64,000 bases of DNA, from positions 11,273,979-11,337,978 of the forward strand of contig CM049321.1 in assembly GCA_026874595.1 (NCBI GenBank). The letters run 5' to 3'. This stretch comes from Sipunculus nudus (taxonomy: Eukaryota; Annelida; Sipuncula; Golfingiida; Sipunculidae). The position numbers and the translations under genes were made by a program. Positions 13,601 to 28,600 of this stretch are shown here, piece by piece; position 1 is the stretch's first letter; the number at the start of each line of letters is the position of its first letter. Below the pieces are notes generated by a model that saw only the letters and a program-made list of their open reading frames with translations, was not told the DNA's origin and did no database searches.

Positions 13601-16600
13601 CACTTTGTGATTGTTAAAACATCATTTGGAGTTCCATTTTCAGAATTTTTTCATACACAGAGTATATGAATTATTATTTGAATTATTTGATATATTTAGC
13701 AATTATGATGATGAAAGTCTGAGGAGCATGCTTGTTCATTATCAGATAAGAAGAAGACCTTGTATATAGTATCATTCTTTCATTTACAGTTAACATTAAA
13801 TATTTGTTATAAATTATAACATCAGTTTTTTGTGCTTTTCAATAATTGACAGTACAGGCCTGCTTAATGTACATTATATTATATGGCAGTGAGACTAACG
13901 TATAAATGACTTAATCTGTGGAGATGGGGCGTCTTATTCACAAGGATTTAAATTTTGTGATAATTAATTTGCCTGAATTTTGTGATAATTTCCCTAAATT
14001 TTGTGATTATTTCCCTTAATTTTATGATAATTTCCCTAGATTTTGTGATAGTTTCCCTAGATTTTGTGATAATTTCTCTAAATTTTGTGATAATTTTCCT
14101 AAATTTTGTAATAATTTCCCTTTCATAAATATCTCCAAAATTATACCCTAGCAAACAAAGAGCCAACCACTTTATACCTGTAAATGGAGCAGATGAAATT
14201 TATAATATTGTATTACATTTGATAGTTTGCAGTTATATCCTTATAGCACCTTTTATATAAATCTCATTTAAATGTTTTATACAAATATTTAAAGCTGAGA
14301 AAGTAAAATTGAAATGCATATGCAACTTTTCCCAGATGCAAATGCATTTAAATCCATTAATTGTCTTCTCTCTCATCTGTATGGATTAAACCTTGATAGC
14401 TTGAAATGGAATCTGATGAGTTCAATTAAACAATTAAATGATTCTGAAAAAAAGATGCTGTACATTTTCTTAAATGTTTGTCTAAAATAAGATAATTTTC
14501 AGTGTATCATTCGTGTTTCCTAAGAGAAATGTATATCCTGATCCTGCCACAAATTGGTACACCCAATGGTTTGATCATTCCCATATCTGTCTCTGCTTTC
14601 CATAATATAAGAAGACATAATTATTGTGTTTGGTCTGTTGGCATTGTCAGTGTCTTTTCTTTTGAATGCGATAACTTTTGATATACTCAACATTTATTTC
14701 ATGAAATTTAAAATTAAAATTGTTTCCTACCAATATCTTGCACAGGTTCAAAAACCAGTGACCTAGACCTTGATCATCAAGGTCAAATAGGCTGAAATAA
14801 AAACAACCCCATTACTTTTGAAGTATTGCATATTATTTCATGAAATGTTACGCGTTAAATGTTTCTTCCAAAGTCTCAGAAGTGTTAAAAAAACAGTGAC
14901 CTTGACCTACATCTTCAAGTTCTAATTAGCCAAAATAAAAATTATTTGTGAATGCTGTGACTTTTGGAGTAGTGTGTATATTTTCCTCAAATTTTGGGAT
15001 GGGGGTCCCATAGGTAGGGGAGACACATATCTATTTTTGAATTGCAAAACAACCTCATTAAAGGTGTATTTTTCTTTGATTATATATTAAATTCTGGCTT
15101 TCTATGTTTTATTTTAAACCCGTTTCAGGTTGGATCAATGAGTTAGCCAGGAGATTAGGTAACCCTATAAATAACAAAACGTACGACATGTTGCCGTCAG
15201 GAACGTCATACATCAGTGCTCTATACTTCACGTGCAGCAGCTTAACAAGTGTGGGTTTTGGCAACGTATCAGCCAACACCAACACTGAGAAGATATTCTC
15301 TGTTGTGGCCATGCTTATAGGTGGTAAGTTATCCTATACATTATGTATACTTTTTTTATTAACCCTGCGCAAAGCGAGGGTTATTGTTTTCACTTGATTC
15401 TGTTTGTGTGTGTATGTATGTCTGGATGATAACTGATGACGGTATAATGGATGTTATTGAAATTTATCATATAGGCTGGTGTTATGAAAGTGTTGACAAA
15501 GTTCATGTTTGTTTAAAATCAAGCATAAATAACCCCGGAAGGAGTGTTTTATGGGGTTTACGTAGCACATTTTACAACCTGCACTTGTTGCATGTGAACA
15601 TACAGTCATCTGTCGAGCGTGGTCCATTATGTCACAGGGGACGATGATGTCATGCCACCTGCCATTTCCCTGAAAGGTGTCTGTAAACCAACGTACATCA
15701 TGGGAAGGGGGGGGGGGGCATGGTTGTTGTTCATTATGTTTATAGTGAAGTACAGTACTACCACCACAATGCGTTTTTCCAAAATATTTAGCTGATAAGT
15801 TTCCAGGAATAATGAAGTCTTGATTAAAATTCAGTATCACTACATCCACACAGGGTTTATGTCCCCATATTGAACACTTTTTAGTGAACCTGTGAGCTTA
15901 TGCAATGGTGCGGCGGCGTCCGTCATACGTCATGCGTTGTACGTTGTGCGTCGTCTGTACATTAACCATAGCTATCTCAAAAATGACAGGAGCTATCATG
16001 ACCAAATTTTTAACAAATAATCAGTCATCTGAAAAACTCTATCGGATTTTGTTTATTTTTTTTCTAACTGCATTTTCTTAGATTTTATAGGGAAAAGGCT
16101 GAAAAAGCTTTAAAAATCTTCTTCTCCGAAACTGTCCAACCAAATTTTCCAGTATTTAAAAGAAATGATCCCTGGAACAATTTCTCTCAAGTTTGTTCGA
16201 ATGGTTCCAGTTCGGAGATTTTTGGCCGAGTAACAGGAGGTTGAACTTAGTCATATGTCCAAAAAAGCACACTAAAATTAAAATCTCAGAAACGGCTAGA
16301 GCTATAATCACAAAATTTTATACCAATGTTTGTCACATATGTCATATCTGATTTTGAGGTATTGGTGGCACCACCTACATTGATGTGTTTTTTAGAATTG
16401 AAAATGTAATTTTAAACTCTTCTAGCTTATACACTGATTTATGATGAAACTGTTAAGCTGATTGGTTTAAACTTTACAAGAATTATTCTATGGTAGGGTT
16501 CTGCCAGTTTTATAAGAATAGATTGGGTAAATACAATTTTAAAAAAAAGCATTGTAGCCAATTGTAAAAGGCTTTCTGTATTTGAAAACAGATTTGACAA

Positions 16601-19600
16601 CATGCTGAGTTTCAGCACCCAAGTCAAGAGGTCACTCAATACAAACAGGTGGGGTCCAGACATCACCATGGCAACTGACCTGGCTGGGGGGGGGGGTGTC
16701 TAGACAATGTGTCTAGACGTCTAGACACAGCGTCTAGACGTCTAGACACAATGTTAAGATGCAGAATTCCCAGATTATTGGAACTATATCTTTCAACTGT
16801 TTGAAAAAACTTGGTTTGCATTTTAAGCGAACTGGGTTTATCATCAGGTCACATGTGAACTACTGCGCCCTCATTTTTGGTTGACCTCTGACCTTTCCTT
16901 GCTGCCCAGTATCCATTTGTGCGTCTGTTTCCCCACATAAACCAGCATATCTAGGGAACCATTTAACTGATAAGGCTAAAAATTTTGCACAAATGTAGCC
17001 CTTTGATAGCTTTATAACATACACTAAATATGGTGGCGCCACCTGCAACCATTTTTGCACAGCCTCCATCTGTTCATCTGCCTTGGGATAATGTCACTCA
17101 TATCTCAGCAGTGGTTTGACTTATCCACCTGAAATTTTGCAGGTTTATACATCCTGGACAACTTTCTCTATTTGATGACAGGTGGCACCACCTACATTTA
17201 CGTTTACTCTGCAGACATCCAAGCTCATATCTCGGGAACCTTTTGACTGATTGGGCCAAAATTTTGCATGTGTATAGATCTTACATAGCTCTTCATCATA
17301 GGCAAAAATGGTGGCGCCACCTACAACCACTTATGCACAGCGTCTATCTGTTCATCTGCCTTGGGATAAAATCACTCATATATCAGCAGTGATTTGACTT
17401 ATCCACCTGAAATTTTGCAGGTTTATACATCCAGGACAGCTTTCTGGATTTATGACAGGTGGGGCCACCTACATTCATGTTAACTCTGCAGACATCCAAG
17501 CTCATATCTCAGGAACCGTTTGACCGATTGGACCAGAATTTGGCATGTGTATAGATCTCACAGAGCTTTTCATCATAGGCAAAACTGGTGGTGCCACCTG
17601 CAACCACTTATGCACAGCTTCCATCTGTTCATCTGCCTTGGGATAATATCACTTATATCTCAGCAGTGGTTTGACTTATCCAACAGAAATTTTGCAGGTT
17701 GATACATCCTGGACAGCTTTCTTGATTTTATGACAGGTGGCGCCACCTGCATTCATGTTTACTCTGCAGACATCCAAGCTCATATCTTGGGAACTGTTTG
17801 ACTGATAAGGCTAAAATTTTGCTTGTGTATAGATCTCACATAGCTCTTCATCATGGGCAAAACTGGTGGTGCCACCTGCAACTATTTATGCACAGCATCC
17901 ATCTGTTCATCTGCCTTGGCATAAAATCACTCATATCTCAGCAGTGGTTTGATATATCCACCTGAAATTTTGCAGGTCTATACATCCTTGACAGCTTTCT
18001 TGATTTTATGACAGGTGGCACCACCTACATTCAAGTTTACTATGCAGACATCCAAGCTCATATCTCGGGAACTGTTTGACTGATTGGGCCAAAATTTGCT
18101 TGTGTATAGATCTCACATAGCTCTTCATCATAAGCAAAACTGTTGGCACCACCTTCAACCACTAATGAACACTGTCCATCTGTTCATCTGCCTTGGGATA
18201 AAATCACTCATATCTCAGCAGTGGTTTGACTTATCCTCCTGAAATTTTGCAGGTTTATACATCCTAGACAGTTTTCTCGATTTGATGACAGGTGGCACCA
18301 CCTGCATTCACGTTTACGCTACAGACATCCATGCTAATATGCAACACACCTCACTCTATTCCCCTTACCACTTAAGCCATGCCTCACTTCACCTGTCCCA
18401 CTCTGATTTCTGCGGATACACATAGTCGCTTGTCGACTACCCATATTCTAGTTTAAAAATATCCTAGTCTGAAACTTGCAGGTCCGAAATGTCCATTTTG
18501 CTGAAATCATAATGACTAAGGTAGATATGCAGGACTTAAAAGGATCAATATTAAATTTTAAAAATAAACCTCCATTCATACTCCCAAACTTTGCACAGGT
18601 TCGCATTAGGCCTGTAGGCCTTGTTTAATTTTATATTTACTTTACCTTTTTATTTTATATATACTTTATCTCTATATTTTCTTTTTCTCTATATTCACCT
18701 TATCTTTATTTCACATATAAAATTAATTATTGACAGAGCAAAATGTTATTTTGCAAAGATTTCTCAGTTTCTTAAATCAGTCATTTCTCTCAGTAATCTA
18801 AAACAGACAGAGATTATTCATGCAGACATGAGAGCACAGAAATGTTATGTATATATTTTAAAACACTTTTATCACAGGTAAAAATTACCATGGTATTCTG
18901 GGGGAAAAAATGAAAATTTTCATTATGTGTTTTTGCAACAAAATAATCATTTTAATAGAAATCAAAATGGAACAATGGTAAATTTATAGACAAAACATTC
19001 CATACATAGTATATAGACAATTGCTGCTTTAATTTTTAGACATAATAGTCCATAAGTATATAGACAATTGTTGCTATTATTAAAGAAATATCATGTATCA
19101 TGTTGATTACTTTAGTTATCTCTGACTTTCTTGACCAAAGATTAAGTCTTAATGATTATAAAGATTTTCATTTAATAATTAATAAAATATAGCAGTTCTT
19201 CAGGTGTCTTCATTTCTAAATATCCAGCAATATTTTTAAAAAACATCAGACTCAAAACTGCACTCAGTGACCCATAGCAGCAAACTTGGATCCAGCGACA
19301 TCTTAATGCCACAGTTATTTATTGTCACTTATTTCTGATGGGGGGTGCAAATTGGAGCTTTAACCAGACAAAGTATAAGGTCACTCAGAGCAAGGATGCT
19401 TCTATTTATGGACACGGCAGACATTGTGTTGTAACGAGACAGAGTTTTGGCATGTTTGTGTGACCTGACCGGCTGGGATTGCTGATGAATAGCCAATCAT
19501 TTAGACAGCGCTATGAATATTTTGTCAATGTCATAGCCGCAGACAGTAAGTCTTGGCATAAGCTAGGTGTTGTGTCATTTTACTTGATTTTAGTGATATG

Positions 19601-22600
19601 TGTCCCTCTTACTCTACTCATATGTTCCTCGTCCTTCTTTCTTGTTTCAGATTCCTCGTTTTTATCCCTTTCTGAATATATGATTATTTCTTTCTTCAAA
19701 CAATTCTTTTGCAAAGTTGTCTGTTTAATTCTCAATTTTCAGCCAGTTGTTGCTCTTATAAATCTTTCAAAATATGAATAATAATGGAAATTTGTTAACT
19801 TGGCATGTGGTAATTTAATCACAAGATTTTACTAGTATTAGCAAACAAATATGAGTCTCAAATGGTTAACCAGAATACTTTGGTTGCCTAATTATTCGCA
19901 AGGGTTTCAAATTAAAAAGAAAAAGGTTGACATTATGAATAAAAATATGTTATGCATGTTCATAGAATGAAATGTTGAGTGAAAAGCTTTTCCCTATTGA
20001 ACAATATTTATTTGTTAATAATATTTTATAGAATAATATTTGATAAAATAGATTTACACAATAATGTTTACATTCTATGGTGGGGCCCTTGCCTTGGCCC
20101 ACTGTCTGTAAAAAGAGTTACAAGAAGCTTGAGATGAGATCAAGATCAAGGGAATTTGCAGACAGTGATAGAAATATGAATTTATAATATATGGTGTAAA
20201 AGTTATGAAAAAGCATACCTGTACAGAACAAGTTATTCCAAACATTTGTTCTAGTTTGCCAGCCATATGGACAAAAGCCATGGACTACAACCATAGATGC
20301 TAATAAACAGATTTTGGCTACATGGCCTTTGAGTTGACCTTTGTCCCCAACCCCACGGTTACATTTATATTTCAGAAAACACAAAAATACAGGTTAGCTG
20401 GTTACAGAGTATTTTGTGGTACTGAAAGTGACACAAGCATAATTATAAAGGAGACAGAATGTTTGAACATTGAGGATATTGGTGAAAGATAAGCAGAGAA
20501 TATATTTTATGGTAGAACCTGTCTGAAAGACCACCTCTCTTATAAGACCACCTGTCTTGAGTGAACCGAATGCATGCATTCACATTGGATATAACTGACC
20601 TGTCTAAAAAGACAAATAGTGAATTAAGACCAATTTAATGCCAGTCCCACAGGTGGTCCTTTTTTCAGGGAACACTGTACACTTTTTTGAGAAACTGACT
20701 AAATGTGCTTGTTTGACATTGTAGCTCTCATGCATGCCTTGGTGTTCGGTAACGTGACAGCGATTATACAGAGGATGTATGCCCGGAGAGCCACATACCA
20801 GTCTAAGACCAGAGACCTGAAGGATTTTTTCCGTACCCATCATATCCCAAAGAATCTCAAACAACGAATGCAGGAGTTTTTTCAGACAACGTGGTCATTG
20901 AATAATGGCATAGACACACAAGAGGTAATGTACACTTCATAGTGTTTTAGTTTTTGTATTGAAAATCCAGTCATAGATTTGTTCATTTATGGATCTTCTT
21001 GTGGTTATTTCATTTGCAGGGCTCCCTTTCTTGTTTTAAATAAAAGAAAATATTTAAAATCATCAAATATTTAACTACCTAATACAAAGCATCAGGCATT
21101 AAATAAGAAAAATTAAGAAAAGTACATAGTAGTTGATGGTTCTGCTACTGCGGCTCAGGCGTAGAGCACAGGATATAAAGCTGGGCTTGTGAGTTCGAAA
21201 ACTCAGCTGAGGCGGTGATATTTTTCACAGTCAGCCCCAACCCAGGGTGAGCACTCTGAAGGCTAAACAGGAAGGCTGTTTCATGCACAAATGATTACGC
21301 CCATCAGGGGTTCTTCGATGGTATGAGACAGCAGTGGGGATGATTACACACCCAGGGCCTACAGGTGCAGTAGACACCGGGCCTGGTTAACACCAGGATA
21401 TAAAATGAGAGGAAGCATGTGACAGGCCTACTGCCCTGTCACATTGTATGAAACTGGAATAGAATACTGCAGATGAACATATATTTGTTTAGATAGCAAT
21501 TAAAAATTGGAGGTTGTTACCTCCACCAAAAAAAAAATTTGAATCTTTAATTTATTATCTTCATAGGAAAGAATATACATTTGGACCGGCTTCTGTGGCT
21601 CAGGGGTAGAGCGCAGGACTCAAAGCCGGGAGATCATGGGTTCGAATCTCAGCCGAGGCAGTGAGGTTTTTCATGGTCGGCCCCCACCCAGCGTGAGCGC
21701 TCTGCAGGCTTAATGGGAAGGCTGTGCCCTACAGCCGTGTATCACTCACATACAAGTGCATCTTTGGGGGGTTCCTCGGTGTTATGATCCAGCAATGGGG
21801 ATGATTAAACACCCAGGACCCCCAGGTGCGGTAGACACCCGGCCTGGGTGACACCAGGATATAAAAAATTATAGGAAGCGAGTGCTACTGCCCTGTCAAG
21901 TAGTCCCAAACAGAAATGGAAACTCTGCAGATGTACATACTTAGTTAAGAATTAGTTAAGTCAGCATTAAAAAAATGGAGGAGGTTACCTCCAACAAAAA
22001 AAATTAAAAAAAAAAAAGAAAAAAAAAGAATATAAATTTGACTGATATGGTCACTTGTGATTGAAAGGAATGGCAATTTCAGATTGCCAGTATTTAACAT
22101 TTTTGCAGGAATTAGAACAGTATAGGTGGGTAATTGTATTGTTAGGGTCCTTATAAATTACTTGATTTATGGAATGTAAAATTTGTCCTGTTGGCATTAT
22201 TCTAGTGAGCACCAGAAACAAGTAGTGCAATTGGAGTGCACATAGGAGAACTCTGAATGCAGGATGTGACACTTGTTACTTCATTGAGCACAAGGTGGCA
22301 GCACCTGTCAGTTCACATTCCATTTCAATTTTCTGAGCCTTGACAAAATTTTCTGTGAAACCCACCAGGTAAACCAGTAATCCAGAGGATTAAAGGCACA
22401 AATTCTTTAACTTCAAAACAAGGAAGATTTAGTTATTTTTAAGTCATTGTAATTGGGGTTTTTTTTGGTTTAATTTAGTCCTCAATACAGATCATCAGCG
22501 TCAAAGTTTTTTTCTGATTTAATTGCATATCCTTATTAAAACACCATAGAAACTGGTATAGATGTAATTGTTATCATAAGTAACAAGGTTACCCAAGAAA

Positions 22601-25600
22601 ATCACTTGATATTATTTTATTGTCTTTATAAGTTTAATCATGAATGGGAGCAAGGTGTGACTGACGCTTGATTTCCAAACATGACAACTAATTAATTCAG
22701 AGAGTTGAGGTGAAATAAAGGATGACTTCCCCGGCCCACTGCATGTCAGGTTTAAGCTCCAACATAAAAAAAAATTATTTTGATTTTCAGTAGAAATTTG
22801 GAAATTTTTTAGTGCAACCCATTTGGACATTCTTTAACGAAAATTAAATAATTACTACAAATTTGGTCAAATTTGGTTTTGTTATGACATGCAGTTACCC
22901 GTTTAACAATAAAATTCTGTTATTGCTTTTATTTTTAAATCAGGCCTGCCAAATCACTTTCTTTTAAAGAGTCACTTTTTTTTTATTGTTTCATGAAAAT
23001 GAAGCGAATTACTCTTTTTTTTACTCTTTTTCATCAGTACTTTTTTTTCAGTGAAAGAATTCCAATATATACTATTTCTCTCATGCTTTAACAGTCCAGT
23101 TAGAACAAGAATGGGACATTTTGCAATTTTTTGTGTGCAAATGTCCAGCAATTGTCACAACATGTACAAAATGCACTTATCTTTATGCAGGGAGATGTGC
23201 AATGTTGTTTTTGACTTTGGGAGTGGTATGCGTTGATATATATATTATATATATTCACAGTTGTGGTATGCAAAGCACATCTTTATTCAGTCTGAAAAAG
23301 AAAATGGAAAATTGATGCTAATTTTACTCTATTTTTTCACTCTTTATTTGAAAGAAGTCTACCCTTTTTTTCCGAGCACTTACTATTTTTTTTCATTTAC
23401 CTTCAGCGGGCCTGAAAATATAAAAAAATGATAAAAAAAGTTTGCACTTATTTGTTTTCTGAAAAAAGGCCTGAGAAACCAACCTTTTTTTTTGCCTAAG
23501 AGCTTTACATTAATTTCTAAAATCCTTAATAAAATAACTTTCCATTTAATAAAATTGTGTTAAAGTTTTAAAATGATATCAATATTTGCATATTAACTCC
23601 GCCAGAATGTTCATGTCATCCTTTCAGGTGCTGAAAGACTTTCCAGAAGAGATGCAAGGAGACATCGCTATGCATCTACATAAGGAGGTTCTGGCACTTC
23701 CCGTGTTTGAGAATGCCAGTCAGGGCTGTCTCAAATCACTGGCCCTGCAGGTCAAGTCTATGTTTTGCGCTCCGGGGGAGTATCTCATCCACAAAGGCGA
23801 TGCTGTCAATCATATCTACTTTGTCTGTAACGGTTCCATGGAAATCCTCAAACAGGGCATGGTGGTTGCTATATTAGGTCAGTATAAATGTTGGTGATGG
23901 TATAAAGTATAATGGCAAATATATTGGGTGCATGGTGTCATTACCTGCAGAATGCTGGTCTTTATGTTAGATGTTTATTTCCAGGTTATTCATTGATCTG
24001 TATATATTTCAATAAGTGATTTTAAATATTGATAATATTGAAGGAAAACATATTTAGACCAAAAAAAGGTAAATTATATGTTTCTCAGGCATTGCCTGCC
24101 CTCTATCTAACATATTTAGTTGCCTGTCAATGTCGTTTGGAAACCTGGTAGAGTGATTGCTACTAAAAAATAGTATTTTTGAATTCTGCCTATGTCAGTT
24201 TCCCTCTCAATGATACCTAAACTTTTTTTATGTTGACAGTCAAAAATATACTTAATAATAAAATATAATAATCATACTTTATAATAATATTTATTATAAT
24301 ATAAATTAAAAATTTCTTTCAGATTTTTGACTGATTCAAACTATACATATTGTATTATCTCAGATTTTCATCATTGGTTGTCATTTATATGTTAGTGCAT
24401 GAGAAATAATATTCAAATATATTTTCAGTGTAAAAATATTATTTTAAAGCTGCCTGTTGACATCTCTTTCTTTAAAAAAGTGAATGAAATATGCAAAATA
24501 ATATTTGGGTTTACATTGTATATTCATTGATTGTTAGATACAGACTTGGGATTTTGGATTGTCTGTGATTATTGTGTGTATGTAACATAATGCCAGGGAC
24601 CCTTTTCGGTAACCTTTTAGGTTACTTTCTGGTTCAGATTGTCATGTAAATTATGATTTTGTGGCAACTTAAGAGGTATGACTGAATATGAGCCAAAAAT
24701 TTACATTACTTCAAACTCTTTTATCGGTAAGATAGACTAAAAAAAGTAAAGATAGGTTACTGCAACCTAATTTCTAAAAAGAAACATGATATAGATGAAA
24801 CCGTAGAATATTGTTTTATACAGTAGTTTAATATTAGCCTACTAAAGAGTACTTGTTTACGAATTGTTTTCTCTATTTTTAAATTGAGACCTTTAAAAAT
24901 GTGAACATGTGTTAACAGGGCACGAATCGTAAAGACTGGACCTAGAATCTTCATTCTTGACACAGTGAGAGACCTATGAAAAGTCTCCATGGAAACCTGA
25001 AATAAGGTCTCTGTTACCCATATCCTTTGAGCTGCTGGGCTCCCAATTACCCCCCAGAATAATGGAAAATTTGATAAAAAACAAACTGCAACATCTCAAT
25101 AACTACAACACTGATGGTCATGATTTTTGGCATACATATTATTCAAGAGGTGTTTCATTAGTTTCTGCAGACTAGTGGCGCCACCTATATTTTTTAAAAT
25201 TTTTTTACGAATTGTGTTCTCTATTTTTGAGACCTTTAAAAATGTGAGCATCTGTTAACAGGGCACAAATCGTAACAACTGGACCTAGAATCTTCATTCT
25301 TAATACACAGGGAGACTCATGAAAAGTCTCCATTTAAACCTAAAATTAGGTCTCTGTTACCCATATCCTTTGAGCTATGGCACTCCAAAGTACAGATCAG
25401 AATAATGAAAAATTTGATACAAAAGTATCTAAACAACTAATGTAGAGATCACCATAATTTTTTGCATGGATATTGATCATGGAGTGTTCCATCAGTTTCT
25501 GCAGACTGGTGGCACCACCTGTATTTGTTCGGGTTTTTTTACAAAGATTTTTTCTCTATTTTTGAGACTTTTAAAGATATAAACATCTGTTAACAAAGCA

Positions 25601-28600
25601 CAAATCATAACAACTGGACCTAGAATCTTCATTTTGACACACACACAGACTTATGAAAAGTCTCCATGGAAACCTGAAATTAGGTCTCTGTTACCCATTT
25701 CCCTTAGGTTGTATGGCTCCAAAATACTCCCCCAGAGTAATGAAAAATTTGATGCAAAAACTGAAGTATCTGAACAACTAATGCAGAGATCACCATGATT
25801 CTTTGCATGGATATTGATTATAGAGTGTTTCATCAGTTTCTGCAGACTGGTGGTGCCACCTATATTTGATTCAATTTTTCGAATTTTTTTATCTATTTTT
25901 GAGACCTTTAAGGATGCTGTCATCTGTTAACGTGGCACAAATTGTAACAACTGGACCTAGAATCTTCATTCTTGTCATGCAAGGAGGCCCATGAAAAGTG
26001 TCTGTGGAAACCTGAAATTTGGTGTCTGTTACCCATACCCTTCAAGCTATAGGACTCCGAAGTATCCCTCAGAATAATAGAATATTTGATAAAAAAGCTG
26101 AAGTATCTAAACAACTAATGCAGAGATCACCATGATTCTTTGCATGGATATTGACCATTAAGTGTTTTTATTAGTTTCTGCAGACTGGTGGAGCCACCTG
26201 TATTTTTTTAAGGTTTACGCATTTTTTCTCTATTTTTGAGATATATAAATACAGACACCATCTTGGCCTGTTGATTAATTTGTTTGATGCTTCAGTTGAA
26301 TGGGTATATACTACCATTCAGATGATAAAATTTCCTTTTGTGAATCTCTTCCCAATCAGCTGAACGTCATGACCCACGGGTCACTTGTTTAATATTAATG
26401 CTTCAGATGAATCATAAAATGTCATCAGTTGATACATATACCAGTAGATAGAACACTGTACCAACTGTATTATTATATACAAGTTTTATACTTTATGGGG
26501 TCCTGAAACGAAATAATTTTTTTATTAGTTTTGATTTTTTTTTCTTTCACAGATGTTAGGCAAAAAAAGAGGTTTGGTTCTCAGGCACGTTTTTCCAGAT
26601 ATCAGTGTGCGAGGACTATTTTTTTAACCTTTTTTGTATGTTTTGATAAAAATGTCATATGATCAGGGAAAAGAAAGATAATAACAGAATTGTTTTGCTA
26701 AACAGGTAAAAGCACTACATAACAAAAGAAATCTTATCAAACTTGCATTATTTTATATTTTTGAAAGAAATGTCTGAGCAGCTGGAGCTCAAAATTGGTA
26801 ATTAAGTTTCTATTGAAAATTAAAAATAATTTTTTTTTATGCTGGGTTAAAATTGACGTGCTGTGCCTGAGAACCATACCTTTTTAGCTCAGCTGACTAT
26901 AAGTCATCTGAGCTATAGTCGTGGTCCATTGTCCGTTGTCGTCCGTCTGTCCGTCCGTAGATGTGGCACGTTTTGAAAATTCAGCATAATGTTAGATGTC
27001 CCCAAGATCTCCTACCAAGCCGAAAACTGGGTCTTTGCGACTTCGTTCCTTTGAGAAATTAAGGAAAAACCTCAATTTTTTATTAAAATCCTATTTTTAC
27101 ACTTCAGGACTGCCTAATATCAAAACCACTCATCTGTTTTTCCTCATATTTACCATATATATTCCTCTATATAGTTCCTATGTACATGCCAGAAATTAAG
27201 TCTGTAAAGTATAACTTCTTTAAGTTATGGGCCCAAACATAATGGACTTTGTAAAAAATCAGGAAAAATAATAACTCACTTAACATGAAAAATTTTGAAA
27301 CTAGAGTCTATTTTCTCAAGTATATAACTATGTTTAATTAAGATTCAATTGTTTACCCAAAATTAGATCTGAATTTTGTAAATTTTTTAAGTTATAATCA
27401 TAAAAAAAAATCAGTACCTTAAATTTTGCCCAACTTTGACCATGGCACGTTTTTTTCCTGTAAGCACCATTGATTTAATTTTCACAGCATGTAAACATAA
27501 GTATTTAGTTTGTCTAAATCTGAAATTTGAAAATAAAAGCTTGAAAATTAAGCTAGTTGATTTTTTTTCTGTAGTCACTTGCTTTGATTACAGATGCAGG
27601 GTCCCACTCCAGGTCACTGGAAGTCAGCTATGCCAGGGTTTCTGATTTGTTACAGTCACTGGGGGAGATCCCCTGCTGTGACAGGTGTACAGTTATTCTC
27701 ATATCACCACCCCAATCACCCCCCCCCCCCCCAAACCCAACCCACCAAGTGTTATGCAGTAATTGTTATTGTTTTCACTGTATCTCCTTAATTGTAATGC
27801 TGTTTCCACTCCGATATGCAAAAACTTTCCTTGAAAAAATAATTCAAGGTGTAATCCAGAAGATGCAATGTTGTGTAATGTAGCATTTTTAAAGAAATCA
27901 ATTTTCTTTTAAATGATTTTAACAAATATAATTGAACCCATCAGTATGCTTAAATTATTATAAAATATGAAGCACATGGATAAATAAAGACACAATTAAA
28001 AATTGTGAAATCTAAATCAAGTATTATTTTTAGATATTTATTGTTTTGCAGATTTAAAAGATATATTTTTGTGGAAAAAAATAAACATTTGTATGCATGA
28101 TGTGGTGTTACCTGACAAGATTGAGATTTATGATGATGCAATTGAGAATTATGAATCAACTTTTATATTCAGATATATATGTTAAATTGGAAATATATAG
28201 AAATATAAACTTAAATTAGAAAAAAATTGATGTGATAAAAAAATGAGGATTTAATACAAACATTTGTTCAATATTTTTCACGCTCAGCAGAATTTGAGAT
28301 CAGGCTTTGTTTGCCCTGTTTTATGTTGTTAATTAGCTATATTTCAACTGTATACATTTCATAAAAAAATACATATATATTTAATAATATATATTATACA
28401 AAAAAATAGATTCTATTGAACAAATGTGTAAACTACTGAAATGTCAACAGTTAATCGAAAAAAACAACTACCGGTAATGATCATGGTAATAGTACAGATC
28501 ATTTGTTCACAAACTGCTCACATGCTTTAGTTTCAACATTAGCAAACACATGGTCAGGTCACAAAATATTTTTTGCAACAATTTCTTGCTCATCAATACA

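Noticed and set aside
13948-14166. Minus-strand frame with KFREIITK repeats
   Set aside because: It is translated minisatellite, not a gene.
21590-21660. Functional tRNA gene
   Set aside because: A and B boxes are present but acceptor and anticodon stems do not pair, and the body and tail match other SINE copies.
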